Shown here: in pieces, positions 10,812 to 21,106 of the stretch
Layout of the letters: every line of letters begins with the position of its first letter
Numbering within the stretch: position 1 is the first letter of the stretch
NCBI GenBank assembly: GCA_036365145.1
Contig: JAEOAD010000018.1
Location: 13,560,501 to 13,624,500, forward strand
Reading direction: 5' to 3'
DNA length: 64,000 nucleotides
Source of the DNA: Orientallactaga sibirica
Taxonomy: Eukaryota > Chordata > Mammalia > Rodentia > Dipodidae
The notes under the pieces: model-generated
What the model was told of the DNA's origin: nothing
The model's input: the letters and a program-made list of their open reading frames with translations, nothing else
Database searches by the model: none
Program-made: the position numbers and the translations under genes

Positions 10812-11223
10812 CAAAGGACAAGGGATGTCTTTCCATTTCCTTGTGTCTTCTGTAGTATCTTGCTTGAGTGTTTTAAAGTTCTCATTGTAGAGATCCTTCA
10901 CTTCCTTGGTTAAGTTTATTCCAAGGTATTTTATTTATTTATTTATTTTTGAGGCAATTGTGAATGGGAGAGATTCCCTGATTTCGTTCTCTGTATGTTT
11001 GTTGTTACTATATAGAAAAGCTAATGATTTCTGTGTTTTTATTTTGTATCCTGCTACATTGCTAAAAGTGTTTATTAGCTCTAACATTTGCTGGTACAGT
11101 CTTTAGGGTTTTTTATGTATAGAATCATATCCTCTGCAAATAATGATAATTTGACCTCGTCCCTTCTAATTTGTACCCTTTTATGAGTATCTCTTGCCTT
11201 ATTGCTATGGCTAAGACTTTCAG

Positions 11224-11292
11224 TAGTATATTAAATAAATAAATAAATAAATAAATAAAAAATAATTAAATAAAAAATAATTAAATAAAAGT
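11224..11292. repeat. (AAAT)n expansion within LINE-1 ORF2
   Basis: The ORF2 sequence 'ATTAAATAAAAGTC' has grown into an (AAAT)n / AATTAAAT array of about 60 bp. The duplicated copy at 13026-13066 keeps the ancestral short form plus about 20 bases ('AGGGAAATGGACACCTTGTC') that are missing here. Confidence 0.85.
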
Positions 11293-11685
11293 CTTGTTCC
11301 TGAATTTAGTGGAAAAGCTTCAAGTTTTTCCCCATTTAGTATTATGTTGGCTATAGGTTTGTCATAAATAGCTTTTATTATGTTGAGATATGTTCCTTCT
11401 ATTCCCAGTTTCTGTAATACTTTTACCATGAAGGGATGTTGGATTTTGTTGAATGCCTTTTCTGCATCTATTGAGATGATCATGTGATTTTTGTCCTTCA
11501 GAACATTTATATGGTGTATTACATTTATCGATTTGCATATGTTGATCCATCCCTGCATTTTTGGGATAAAGCCTGCTTGGTAGAGGTGTTTAATCTTTCT
11601 GATATTTTCTTGCATTCTATTTGCCAATATTTTGTTGAGAATGTTTGCATTTATGTTTATGAGGGAGATTTGTCTGTAATTTTCT

Positions 11686-11735
11686 TTTTCTTTTTTTCTT
11701 TTTCTTTCTTTCTTTCTTTTTTTTTTTTTTTTTTT
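11686..11735. repeat. T/CT-rich simple repeat in ORF2
   Basis: Runs of T interspersed with C (A/AAG on the L1 sense strand) disrupt the reading frame. Confidence 0.7.
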
Positions 11736-12379
11736 GTTCTCTGTCAGGTTTTGGTATCAGGGTGATACTGGCTTTGTATAAGGAGTTAGGTAGAATTCTT
11801 TCCTTTTGTATTTTATGGAAAAGTTTGAGAAGCATTGGTGTTAGTTCTTCCATGAATGTCTGATAAAATTCACCAGTGAATCCATCTGGTCCTGGGCTTT
11901 TTTTAGTTGGGAGACTTCTTATTACTGCTTGGATCTTTGTACTCAATATAGGCTTATTCAAATGGTTTATCTCATCTTTATTTAATTTTGCTAGGTCATA
12001 TGACTCAAGGAAGTCATCCATTCCTTTCAGATTTTCAAACTTAGAGGCATATATATTCTTAAAGTTTGTCCATATGATTTTCTGAATTTCTTTGGTATCT
12101 GTTGTAATGTGCCTTTTTCATCTCAATTTTTCATGTAATTTTTATCTCTTCTCTCTTCTGATCAGATTTGCTAAGGGTTTATCAATTTTGTTTATCCTTT
12201 CAAAGAACCAACTCCTTGTTTCAATGATTTTTGGATTTTTTTGTTTCTATTTCATTTATTTATGCCCTAATCTTTATTATTTCTTCCCATCCACAGACTT
12301 TTGGTCTGCCTTGTTCTTCATTTTCCAAGGCCTTAAGTTGAAGCATTAAATTGTTTACTTGTTTACTCTCTAATTTCTT

Positions 12380-12417
12380 TTTTTAAATTATTTATTATTT
12401 ATTTTTATTTATTTTTG

Positions 12418-12452
<35 letters not shown>

Positions 12453-12669
12453 AGGGAGATAGAAATGGGCAGTCCAGCAGACTCTCAGCTGCTATGAACG
12501 AAATCCAGATGCGTGTGCCCCCTTGTAGGCAAGTGCGGCATTGTGCCCTTGCCTCACTTTGCATCTGGCTAAATGTGGGACCTGGAGATTGGAACTGCTG
12601 GACATTGGAACCAGTGTTCTTAGGCTTAGCAGGCAGGTGCCTTAGCCTCTAAGCCATCTCTCCAGCCCT
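12380..12669 (-). mobile_element. tRNA-derived SINE, long subfamily, inside LINE-1 ORF2
   Basis: The TSD TCTAATTTCTT is at 12369-12379 and 12674-12684. Besides the usual head it carries the extra 'GTAGGCAAGTGCGGCATTG' segment and the 'CTGCTATGAACGAAATCCAG' block seen also at 47104-47360. It therefore belongs to a longer subfamily than most copies here. Confidence 0.9.
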
Positions 12670-12877
12670 ACTTTCTAATTTCTTAATATAGGCACTTAGA
12701 GTTACAAATTTCCCTTTTAGGACTGCCTTCATTGTGTCCCAAAGGTTTTGGTATGTTATGTTCTCATCATCATTTGATTCTACGAATTTATTGGTTTCCT
12801 TTTTAATTTCTTCAATGACCCATTCCTCATTCAATAGTGTACTGTTTAGTCTCCATGAACTTCTGTATGTTCTCTAG

Positions 12878-13139
12878 TTTTTTTTTTTTTTCTTGCTGGT
12901 AGAGTCTTTTATGTATAGAATCATATCCTCTGCAAATAATGATAATTTGATCTCTTCCCTTCCAATTTATATCCCTTTTATGAGTATATCTTGCCTTATT
13001 GCTATAGCTAAGACTTTCAGTACTATATTAAATAAAAGTCAGGGAAATGGACACCTTGTCTTGTTCCTGAATTTAGTGGAAAAGCTTCAAGTTTTTCCCC
13101 ATTTAATATTATGTTGGCTATAGGTTTGTCATAAATAGC
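12878..13139 (-). mobile_element. Polyadenylated internal LINE-1 ORF2 fragment
   Basis: Bases 12892-13139 duplicate the RT segment at 11088-11372 (same orientation), including the FAED variant of the catalytic tetrad. The fragment's 3' side is followed directly by a 14-base A run on the minus strand (T at 12878-12891). A CATAAA (plus TTTATG at 12908-12913) lies 16-21 bases before the tail. This fits premature polyadenylation of an L1 RNA followed by reinsertion. A plain segmental duplication is the alternative. A clear target duplication was not found. Confidence 0.7.
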
Positions 13140-13871
13140 AGTTTAATCCCATTGTGGTCAGATAGAGTACAAGGGATTATTTCAATTTTTCTTTATTTGT
13201 TAAGATTTGATTTATGCCCAAATATATGGTCAGAATGTTCCATGTGCTCCTGAGAAAAATGTATATTCTGCAACATTTGGATGGACTGTTCTGTATGTAT
13301 CTGTTAAATCCATTTGTTCCATGACATCATTTAATCCACATGTCTCTCTGTTTATTTTTTGCTGGGATGACCTGTCAATTGATGAGATTGGGGTACTGAA
13401 GTCACCCACTAAAATTGTGTTTGGTGTTATCTCTGACTTTAAGTCTAATAGTGTTTGTTTGATGAAATTGGGTTAAGTGCATATACATTTAGGATTGTAA
13501 TGTCCTCCTGTTGGAGTGTTCCTGTAATTAGTATAAAATGACCTTCTTTATCTGTTCTCATTAATGTTGGTTTGAAGTCTATCCTGTCAAATATTAGGAT
13601 AGCAATCACTGCTTGTTTCCTAAGCCTATTTGCTTGAAATACTGCTTTCCATCCTTTTACCCTAACACAGTGTCTATCTTTTATTGAGAGATAAGTTTCC
13701 TGGAGACAACAGATGGCAGGATCCTGCCTTTTAATCCAGTCTGCAAGCCTGTGTCTTTTGGTTGGGGCATTGAGGCCATTGATATTAAGAGTTATTATTG
13801 AAAGGTATGTATTTATTCTCACCAGTCTTCTTGTTTTGTAGAGCTTCCTGTTTTCCCTTTACTCACTTGTT

Positions 13872-14959
13872 TTAACTGTTATTTGAGTATGGTTTATTTT
13901 TTCCTATTTCCTCCTGTGTGCATTTTGCTTTCTCTTCAGCATGAAGGATTCCTTCAAGTATTTTCTGTAGAGCTGGTTTAGTTTTCATAAATTCCATTAG
14001 CCTGTTTATGTTGTGTAATGTCCTTATTTCTCCATCAATTTGGATAGATAGCTTTGCTGGATAATGTAATCTTGGTTGACAGTTGTTATCTTTCAGAACT
14101 TGCAATACATAATTCCAAGCCCTTCTGGCTTTTAAAGTTTGTGTCAAGTAATCTGCTGTTACTCTGGATGGGCTTGACTTTGTAGGTTACTTGTTTTTTT
14201 TCTCTCTAACTGCTTTCAATATATTTCTTTGGTTTGCGTGTTTAGTAGTTTAAGTATAATTTGGCAAGGAGAGGTTCTTTCAAGGTTTTGTCAGTTTGGT
14301 ATTCTAAAAGCTTCTTGTATCTGCATTTGTATTTATTTCCCAATTTGGGGAAGATTTTCTTCTATGATTTTGTTGAAAATGCCTACTAAGCCTCTGGATT
14401 GAAATTCTTCTTCTACTATACCCTGAATTCTTATATTTGATCTTTTCATAGTGTTCCAGATATCTTGAAATTCCCATTTATACCTTTCTATTAGCTTGTC
14501 TTTCTCTTTGTTGTACTGTATTAGGTCTGCCACCTGGTCTTCTAGTTTAGATATTCTGTTCTCGCCTTCATCCATTCTACTGGTGAGACTTTCCATAGAG
14601 TTTTTTATTTGACTGACTGTGTTCTTCAGAGTTAGTATTTCAGCCTGGTTTTTCTTCTGTATTTCTATTTGCTTACTCATGTCCTGTAATGACCTTTTTA
14701 TTTCATTAAGCTGGTTTCCTGTGTTCTCTTTCATGAGTTTGTTTTCTTCTTTAATTCCTTTGTTTTCTTCTCTGATTCCTTTCATTTCTTCTTTCATTTC
14801 TTTGAGCATAGATAGCATCATTCTTTTGAAATCTTTGTCAGGAATTTCATCTAAAACAGTCTCATTGGTGAACATTTCTGATGGATTTATAATTACTGGT
14901 GGGATTGCATTGTCTTTATTCTTTGTGTTTCTTGTATTATAATGTAGTGACTTTTGCAT
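13872..14959 (-). pseudogene. LINE-1 ORF1 pseudogene (RNA-binding chaperone)
   Basis: L1 ORF1p is a trimeric coiled-coil RNA chaperone. The N-terminal part (14959-14333, starting MQKSLHYNTRNTKNK) shows a long charged coiled coil with repeated 'KEEMKGIREENKG'-type heptads and then the RRM entry 'RSNIRIQGIVEEE'. After a frame break the C-terminal domain is found at 14147-13872 ('KARRAWNYVLQVLKDNN', 'LSIQIDGEIRTL'). Both domains are recognisable but lie in different frames, so no full protein can be made. Confidence 0.85.
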
Positions 14960-16094
14960 TTTCTATTTATCTGCAGTGTTCTTAGATGTGGTGATCCAAT
15001 TTTATATACTTTCAGGAGATGAGTTTAAGGTGCCAAGTGTAGCTCTTGTACCCCAATCCAACCACAGAAGTAGTCCTAGGTGTTGATTTTGCTTGCTGAG
15101 CAAGTATTCTAGTGGACTGGTTGAAGCAATTTATTGGCAAATTCTAAACTTCAACTGAGCAATATACACATTCAATAAAAACCAGCACAGAGTATACAAG
15201 TGTGGGGTTTAAAATAAACAGATAGTCTTATAAGGCAAAAATCTCTCAGGGTGCGTGTTGCTCTATAACCTTAATCCTGTCAGCTAGGAGGTAGAGAATC
15301 TGTTCTGAATTGGGTTCCATGTCAGCCTGGATCTGAATCAGACCCTGCACCCAATAATGTCAGCAGCAAAAGACAAAGGCCCCATAAATCTGAAAGCATT
15401 AAAGGCAGCAATATTCAACCCTTAAGTACACCTTATTTGAAAATGGTAAAGCCAACCAAAAATATGTAATCCATAACCTGCCCTGACATGGAAAGAGAGA
15501 TTAGCACTTCCAATCCAAGCCTATGTACCCTTTATGTGCATGTGTCTGTTGGCCTTGCTACCTTTTGGTAGTAATTTCACCAATGCTGAGTGACCACCTT
15601 GATCCCTCTGTGTTGTGCTGTGGAGCTGGAGTTCTGTTCAGCTGTGCTGGAAATGCTGCCACCAGGGGCTGAATGCTGGAGTTTCCTGGTTCTGATGGTT
15701 GGGGGATGGGAGAGTTCAGGAAGGTTGGAGTTGCTCACACTGCCCCCCGTATCTCTTTCAGTAGCTCCTTAGTTGATCTCAGCTGTCTTTCTTTATATTT
15801 CTTGACTCTGTAAGGATGCTGATGAGGTTGGAAAGTCCCCTTGTTTGGTCTTGCTGCTCAGTATACCTGGCACCGGGTTTGGGGCCACAAGCTCATGAGT
15901 GGGATTCTGTCTGTTTTCCTCCTTTCTGGTGGCTCTTGGTCTCTCCTGCTTCTCCACTGTGTCTAAGAAAAACCTATACTCCTGCACTTTTCAGAAGAGT
16001 GTATTTTTCTGTGGTTTTGCTTAAATTCCTCCCTGGGCTGGTTTGGTGTTGCTCCTATGCTGAAATCGTCTTCAGAAGTCCCCCCCCCCCCCCA
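14960..16094 (-). repeat. 5'UTR of the LINE-1
   Basis: This sequence upstream of ORF1 on the minus strand is shared in order with the second 5'UTR copy at about 24670-26380. It contains a B1-like block (about 15262-15340) and begins near a 15-base G run (C run 16080-16094 on plus). L1 5'UTRs hold the pol II promoter, but no individual promoter element could be defined here. Confidence 0.7.
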
Positions 16095-16139
16095 TCATTC
16101 TTGATACTGTGTCTCTCCCTGGCCTGAAACTTGTCCAGT

Positions 16140-16318
16140 AGGCTAGACTGACTGGCTAGTGAGCACACAGATAAGCCTGTTTCCTTCTCCCTAGTTTAGA
16201 GATCACAAGCATGTACCAACACTCTTGGGTGTTTTGACTTGGATTCTGGGTACCTCAGGTCCTCATGCTTCTGCAAAGAAGTCCCTTTAATGCCTGAGCT
16301 GTCTCCTCAACCTTTATT
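16140..16318 (-). mobile_element. B3/B2-type rodent SINE
   Basis: The plus strand shows 'GGATTCTGGGTACCTCAGGT', 'CCTCATGCTTCTGCAAAGAA' and 'GAGCTGTCTCCTCAACC', the typical reversed tail-to-head order of B2/B3 SINEs. Confidence 0.65.
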
Positions 16319-16529
16319 TTTTTCTTGAGAATTTGTCTCATATATGATGAAGCATGGTTGTAAGTAGTTTTTCAATTGACCATGTAGATAACATCCTAAA
16401 AACTTATTCTTTAAAATCATGTATTTCCTTTAGTTAAGTATATATTATGAATTAAATAAATTTGATAAATTTATCAATTTAATTTACAAAGAGTCACAGG
16501 TGAAAAGGAGGATCTAGCAGTATTGTCCC

Positions 16530-16690
16530 CCCTCATTGACTGCTGTTCTCCCAACTTATAACAGGAACCCCATGGTGAATATCAGTAACCCCACTGAGGA
16601 GGGCCCTCCGGGGAATGGGGCAGAGAGGAGAATAGTACCAACACATGACATGTCCATACAAAGTTTCTTCTTAATAAAAAAAAAAAATCA
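16530..16690 (+). mobile_element. LINE-1 3' end, 5'-truncated (older subfamily)
   Basis: It shares 'ACCCCACTGAGGAGGGCCC', 'GGTACCAACA-type' and 'ACATG.CATGTCCAT' blocks with 42085-42240 and, reversed, 31371-31460. It ends AATAAA plus poly(A) (16672-16687). It is a short retro-inserted 3' end. Confidence 0.65.
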
Positions 16691-17190
16691 ACCCTCTTTT
16701 GACAACTTTTTTCTAACATCTGTAGACATTTCTATGACAAGATAGACATTTTTCTTCCTTACTGCATACATACCAAAAACAAAGTAGAACACTTTCTGAA
16801 AAAGCAAAATGTTTCAGTCAACAATGAGAGGGTGATTTAAAGTTGTACTCTGATTCTCTGTCCTTTGTTTAAGTTATACTATTCACAAATTCAGAGACAG
16901 AGTGTCTCTTTGGCTTAATTATGATAAATATAGTAATTAAAGTAGGTGGTTTTATTACTCAAGAGGAGGTAATTAAATAGGGAATTACACTATTAGCTAA
17001 TTTTTATCATGCACATCATGCTTATGAGATAAGATGTTGTGATTCTTCAATACATTGCTTGGATAAAAATATTTAGACAACTCTTCATATTAAATGTCAT
17101 TAAGAAATAGTTTAGATATAGAAAGCATCCCATATAAATCACTTAAGAACTTTGGAAATTTTACAAACATAATACAAGCCATAAACTTAC
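16691..17190. other. AT-rich unique DNA upstream of the candidate exon
   Basis: No repeat was recognised. It would be intronic if the exon at 17556 is real. Confidence 0.45.
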
Positions 17191-17403
17191 ATTTTTTTTA
17201 AAAAAAAGATCATTTATTTATTTAGATAGAGAGGGAAAGAGAGAGAAGAAGAGAGAGAATGGACATGGCCTCTATCCACTGCAAACAAACTCCAGATGTA
17301 TGCACCCCCTTGTGCATCTGGCTTATGTGGGACCTGGAGGATCAAACTGGGGTCCATAGGCTTCACAGGCATGCACCTTAACCACTAAGCCATCTCTCCA
17401 GCC
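17191..17403 (-). mobile_element. tRNA-derived SINE
   Basis: Reversed SINE with a T/A-rich tail at left and 'GCCATCTCTCCAGC' at right. It is flanked by an imperfect duplication, CATAAACTTAC / CATAGATTTAC. Confidence 0.9.
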
Positions 17404-17555
17404 CATAGATTTACTTTTTGATGACTACTTTTCTTGTCAGTAGATTGGTAATTCTTCCTTGCATCTACAATTTCAGTGGAAATAAATTGAAAATTAATGT
17501 AGATAGGATAATAGTACAGTGACAGTTTGGTTTTAATGTTTCTCTCTCTTTTTAG

Positions 17556-17630
17556 ATCACGAAGCTACAAGGATAGAAGAAAAGCTCCAATTAGACTCTC
17601 AGTAAAACTAGAAGACAAAATTCAGAAACC
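17556..17630 (+). CDS. Candidate 75-bp coding exon of an unidentified gene
   Basis: A pyrimidine-rich acceptor, TTTCTCTCTCTTTTTAG (ending 17555), precedes it, and a near-consensus donor, GTAAGTAC, follows at 17631. Only one of the three plus frames is open: after one leading base it reads SRSYKDRRKAPIRLS..., ending ...KLEDKIQK plus two bases. Length 75 is a multiple of three, so the exon is symmetric and could be skipped without a frame change, as in cassette exons. The peptide is strongly basic. I do not recognise the gene. The surrounding DNA is unique except for SINEs. A chance combination of good acceptor, good donor and one open frame is possible, since 25 codons is short. No promoter, start or neighbouring exon is seen in the window. 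Confidence 0.5.
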
Positions 17631-17887
17631 GTAAGTACTATATTATTGTAGCTCAAACAAATGAGATAAACATTGATTTAGTGGACATAGTGGGATTTTG
17701 AGGGTGACAGAATAGGGGAATCAGGAAGGGACCCGATAGTGGTAGACCTAAGAAGTCAGAAACAAAATTCATTCCCAAAAGGAGCAGAGACCTCCCTCAC
17801 TGAGAAGTTCTATGAAATTGAATGGGAAGGAACAGGGTGTAATTGTTTAGGCACATAGGAAAAGAATTTTTAGAAGGCATCTTGCAG

Positions 17888-18040
17888 AGCTGGGCATGTT
17901 GGAGCATGCCTTTAACCCCAGCACTCAGGAGGCAGAGGTAGGAGGATGGCTGTGAGTTCAAGATTACTCTGAGACTACATAGTGAATTCCAGATCAGCCT
18001 GGGCTAGAGCAAGACCCTACCTCCAAAAAGGAAAAGCCAT
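17888..18040 (+). mobile_element. B1 SINE
   Basis: Plus-strand B1, 'GGGCATGTTGGAGCATGCC' through 'CAAGACCCTACCTCC', with a short A-rich tail. Confidence 0.9.
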
Positions 18041-18366
18041 TTTGTGAAAGAGAAGAGGCTATTTGTTTTGGAAAATTTGTGTTCGCAAAGAGATTAAACA
18101 CTTTAAAAGTCAAGCAACATAGCTTGCAGTGTTAGTGACAAGTAAAGGAACCAGTGGCAATTGGAGTTGCAGGTAGAAGCTATTTTGAAATATCATAGTG
18201 CTAAGAGGTGAAGAGGTAAAGAGATAAGATCTACTGTAAATCATGAGCTATCTTGGAAATACATAAGAGAATCTAAAAAGACCCAATCCATTCATGTAGA
18301 TAAACATAGTATCAGAGATGTATGCAAAGTAGCACCCAAACACTGCTGTAAAGAAAAGTCCTCAGT
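18041..18366. other. Unique DNA, nothing recognised
   Basis: No repeat or exon-like structure was seen. Confidence 0.4.
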
Positions 18367-18382
18367 AGAAAATGATGCCAGG

Positions 18383-18547
18383 GGGGCTGGAGAGATGGCT
18401 TAGTGGTTAAGGCATTTGCCTGCAAAGCCAAAGGATCCCACTTAGATTCTACAGGACCCATGTAAGCCAGATGTACAAGGGGGCATATGCATTTGGAGTT
18501 TGTTTGCAGTGTCTGGAGGCCTGGTGCACCGATTCTCTATCTCTCTC

Positions 18548-18591
<44 letters not shown>

Positions 18592-18606
18592 AAATATTTT
18601 TAAAAA
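18383..18606 (+). mobile_element. tRNA-derived SINE, young-looking
   Basis: Flanked by a perfect 16-bp target duplication, AGAAAATGATGCCAGG (18367-18382 and 18607-18622). The head 'GGCTGGAGAGATGGCTTAG' and an (AAAT)n tail (18550-18592) are intact. Confidence 0.95.
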
Positions 18607-18645
18607 AGAAAATGATGCCAGGAAACAGGTAAAAATTGTAATTCA

Positions 18646-18800
18646 AGACCAGGTGTGGTGTGGCACATGCCTTTAATCCCAGCACTTGGGAAGTAGAGGT
18701 AGGAGGATTGCCATGAATTCAAGGCCACCCTAAGAGTACATGATGGATTACAGGTCAGCCTGGGCTAGAGGGAGACCCTACCTCTAAGAAACCAGAAAGA
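18646..18800 (+). mobile_element. B1 SINE
   Basis: Full-length plus-strand B1 with a GA-rich tail. It lies about 25 bases after the preceding SINE's target duplication. Confidence 0.9.
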
Positions 18801-19174
18801 GAGAGAGAGAAAGGGAGAGAGAAATTTTAAAATAAGAAAAAGAAAATTAAAATTCAAAATTTAAATGTGATTTAAATATATTTAATGTAGTAATTTCACC
18901 TTTGAAGGAATACCACAGAGTCTGGAATTGCTTGGCAGTCAACAGAAGGTATCAGCCAGACTGTTGGAGGAGCTGGGTAGGGAGTACCAGAGAGAAGGAG
19001 AAGAAAAATAATGTAGAAGTTGAGACTGAATTACAAAGAGCACAACAGAAAAGGTATAATTTAGGATACTCAGTGAGAAATATAAATGAAAGAAATGAGA
19101 AAACGAAACAAAGAAACAAATGAAACATAAAAATAACAAAACAGAAAATACAGAGATAGAAGAAGACAAGACTA
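18801..19174. other. A-rich unique DNA before the LINE-1
   Basis: It is purine/A-rich with short frames and no family assigned. It may be a decayed retrocopy. Confidence 0.35.
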
Positions 19175-20557
19175 TATATATGTAACAGACACCTACAAAA
19201 CCCTATATCCAAATACTACAGAATACTACATCTTAGCAACACATGGAATTTTCACTAAAATAAATCATATATCAGGATACAAAACAAATCTTAACAAATA
19301 CAGGAAAATTGAAATAATTCCTTGTATTCTATTTGATCACAATGGTATTAAACTACAAATCAATAGCAAGAAAGGCTATAGAACATACACAAACTCACAG
19401 AAAATAAGTAATACACTAGGGAATGATGAATAAATCATTGAAGAAATCAAGAAGGAAATTTAAAAAATTCATAGAATCAAATGATAATGAAAGAACAACA
19501 TACCAAAACCAATGGTATGGATTCACTGATGAATTATAACAGGCCTTCACAGAATAACTAACACCAAAGCTTCTCAAACTTTTCCATAAAATAGAAAGAG
19601 ATAGAATATTACCAAAATCCTTTTATGAAGCCAGCATTGCCCTGGTTACAGAATCAGACAAAGAGAGAACAAAAAAATGAAAAGTATAGAACAATCTCCT
19701 TCATGAATGTAGATGCATAAATTCTCAACAAAATACTGGCAAGAAAATACAGAAACACATAAAATAGATCATTTACCATGATCAGGTGGATTTTATCCCA
19801 GAGATGCAGGAATAGTTCAACATCCACAAATCCATAAATGTAATACACAATATAAATTGACTGACAGACCAAAATTAAAAGATAATCTCAATATATGTGG
19901 AAAAGGCATTTGACAAACTCCAATATTCCTTCATGATAAAAGAAGAAGAAGCCAGGAATAGAAGGAACATGTCTCAACAGGAAAAGGCTATTTATGACAA
20001 ACCTATAGCTAACATTACAGTAAATGGGAAACACTACAACCATTTCCACTAACATCAGGAACAGTACAAGGAGATCCATTTTCTGTGCTTTAGTTTAATA
20101 TAGTTCTGGAAGTCTTAGCTATAGTGATAAGACAAGAAATAAAAATGAAAAGGATACAAATAAGAAATGAAGTCAAATTATCAGTATTTGAAAATGACAT
20201 GATTCTATACATAAGGGACTCTAAAGACTCTACTGGCAAACGATGAGCACTAATAAATATGTTCAGCAAAGTAGAAAGATAAAAAATTAACAGAGAAATA
20301 AGTAGCCTTCCTATATGCCAATAACAAATGTGCTGAGGATAAAATCAGGGAAACCATCCTAATAACAATTGCCTCAAAAAAAGGTAAATAAAGTACCTTG
20401 GAATAAACCTAACAAAGGAAGTGAAGAATCTTTACAATGAGAATGTTAAAACAAGATACCCCATGTTCATGGGTTGGAGAAATCAATATTGTGAAAATGT
20501 CTATTTTACCAAATGCTATCTACAGATTTAATATGATCCCCATCAAAATTCCAATGA

Positions 20558-20771
20558 GGGCTGGAAAGATGGTTTAACAGTTAATGTACTTGCCTGCAAA
20601 GCCCAAGGACCCATGTTCAACTCTCCAGATCCCATGTAAGCCAGATGCACAAAACTGAGGCAAGCACAAGGTCATACATGCTCACTAAGTGGCGCAAGTG
20701 TCTGGAGTTTGATTGCAGTGGCTGAGATCCTGTATCACCAATTTCTCTTTCAAATAAAAAGTAAATAAATA
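20558..20771 (+). mobile_element. tRNA-derived SINE within LINE-1 ORF2
   Basis: Perfect 13-bp target duplication AAAATTCCAATGA (20545-20557 and 20772-20784). The head is diverged ('AGATGGTTTAACAGTTAATG'). Confidence 0.95.
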
Positions 20772-20892
20772 AAAATTCCAATGACATTCTTCACCAAAAT
20801 AGAAAAAAAAATCCTAAATTCCATTTTGAAGCACACACACAACAAAACCCCTCAAATAGCCAAAGCAATCTGAGCAATAAAAATAAGGCTGG

Positions 20893-21106
20893 TAGGATGG
20901 AGAGATGGCTTAGTGGTTAAGGTGTTTGCCTGAGAAGCCAAAGGACCCAGGTTCAATTCCCCAGGACCCATGTAAACCAGACGAACAAGGGGCACATGCA
21001 TCTAGAGTTCATTTGCAGTGGCTAGAGGACCTGGCCTGTCCATTCTTTCTCTGTCTTTCTCTCTCTGCTTGCAAATAAAAATAAATAAATAAAATTAAAA
21101 AAAAAA
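20893..21106 (+). mobile_element. tRNA-derived SINE within LINE-1 ORF2
   Basis: Flanked by AAGGCTGG (20885-20892 and 21108-21115). Box A 'TGGCTTAGTGG' and box B 'GGTTCAATTCC' are intact. Confidence 0.9.

Larger units (their letters stand above)
9250..13822 (-). pseudogene. LINE-1 ORF2 pseudogene (endonuclease and reverse transcriptase)
   Basis: The L1 ORF2 product nicks target DNA and reverse-transcribes L1 RNA at the nick. Here the frame is broken many times. The N-terminus (13822-13445) shows the apurinic-type endonuclease start, including 'SIITLNINGLNAP' and 'CCLQETYLS'. Around 12021-11617 the conserved '[14 protein letters not shown]' fingers motif is intact. 11627-11220 carries RT palm sequence ('[13 protein letters not shown]'). 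The catalytic tetrad near 11140 reads FAED where active L1s have FADD, so one metal-binding aspartate is lost. 10457-10062 and 9613-9419 carry the C-terminal region, including '[19 protein letters not shown]' and the 'FTIVRKWNQ' segment. Frame breaks and inserted DNA rule out function. Confidence 0.9.
7684..16094 (-). mobile_element. LINE-1, nearly full length, decayed
   Basis: Read on the minus strand: a 5'UTR (about 16094-14960) beginning near a G15 tract, ORF1 (14959-13872), ORF2 (13822 to about 9250) and a long 3'UTR (about 9250-7684). The tail on the plus strand is T/A-rich (7672-7700). The span exceeds a standard L1 because of nested insertions: SINEs at 7816-8078 and 12380-12669, an L1 3' end at 10613-10811, and a polyadenylated ORF2 piece at 12878-13139. 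Both ORFs are frameshifted and cannot produce full proteins. No outer target duplication was convincing. Confidence 0.9.

Noticed and set aside
13872..14959. A possible coiled-coil host protein on the minus strand
   Set aside because: The coiled coil, the 'NIRIQG' RRM entry and the following ORF2 show it is LINE-1 ORF1.
18383..18606. A functional tRNA gene at SINE heads
   Set aside because: Boxes A and B are present, but the sequence continues into the SINE body and tail, and no tRNA cloverleaf with acceptor pairing was found.
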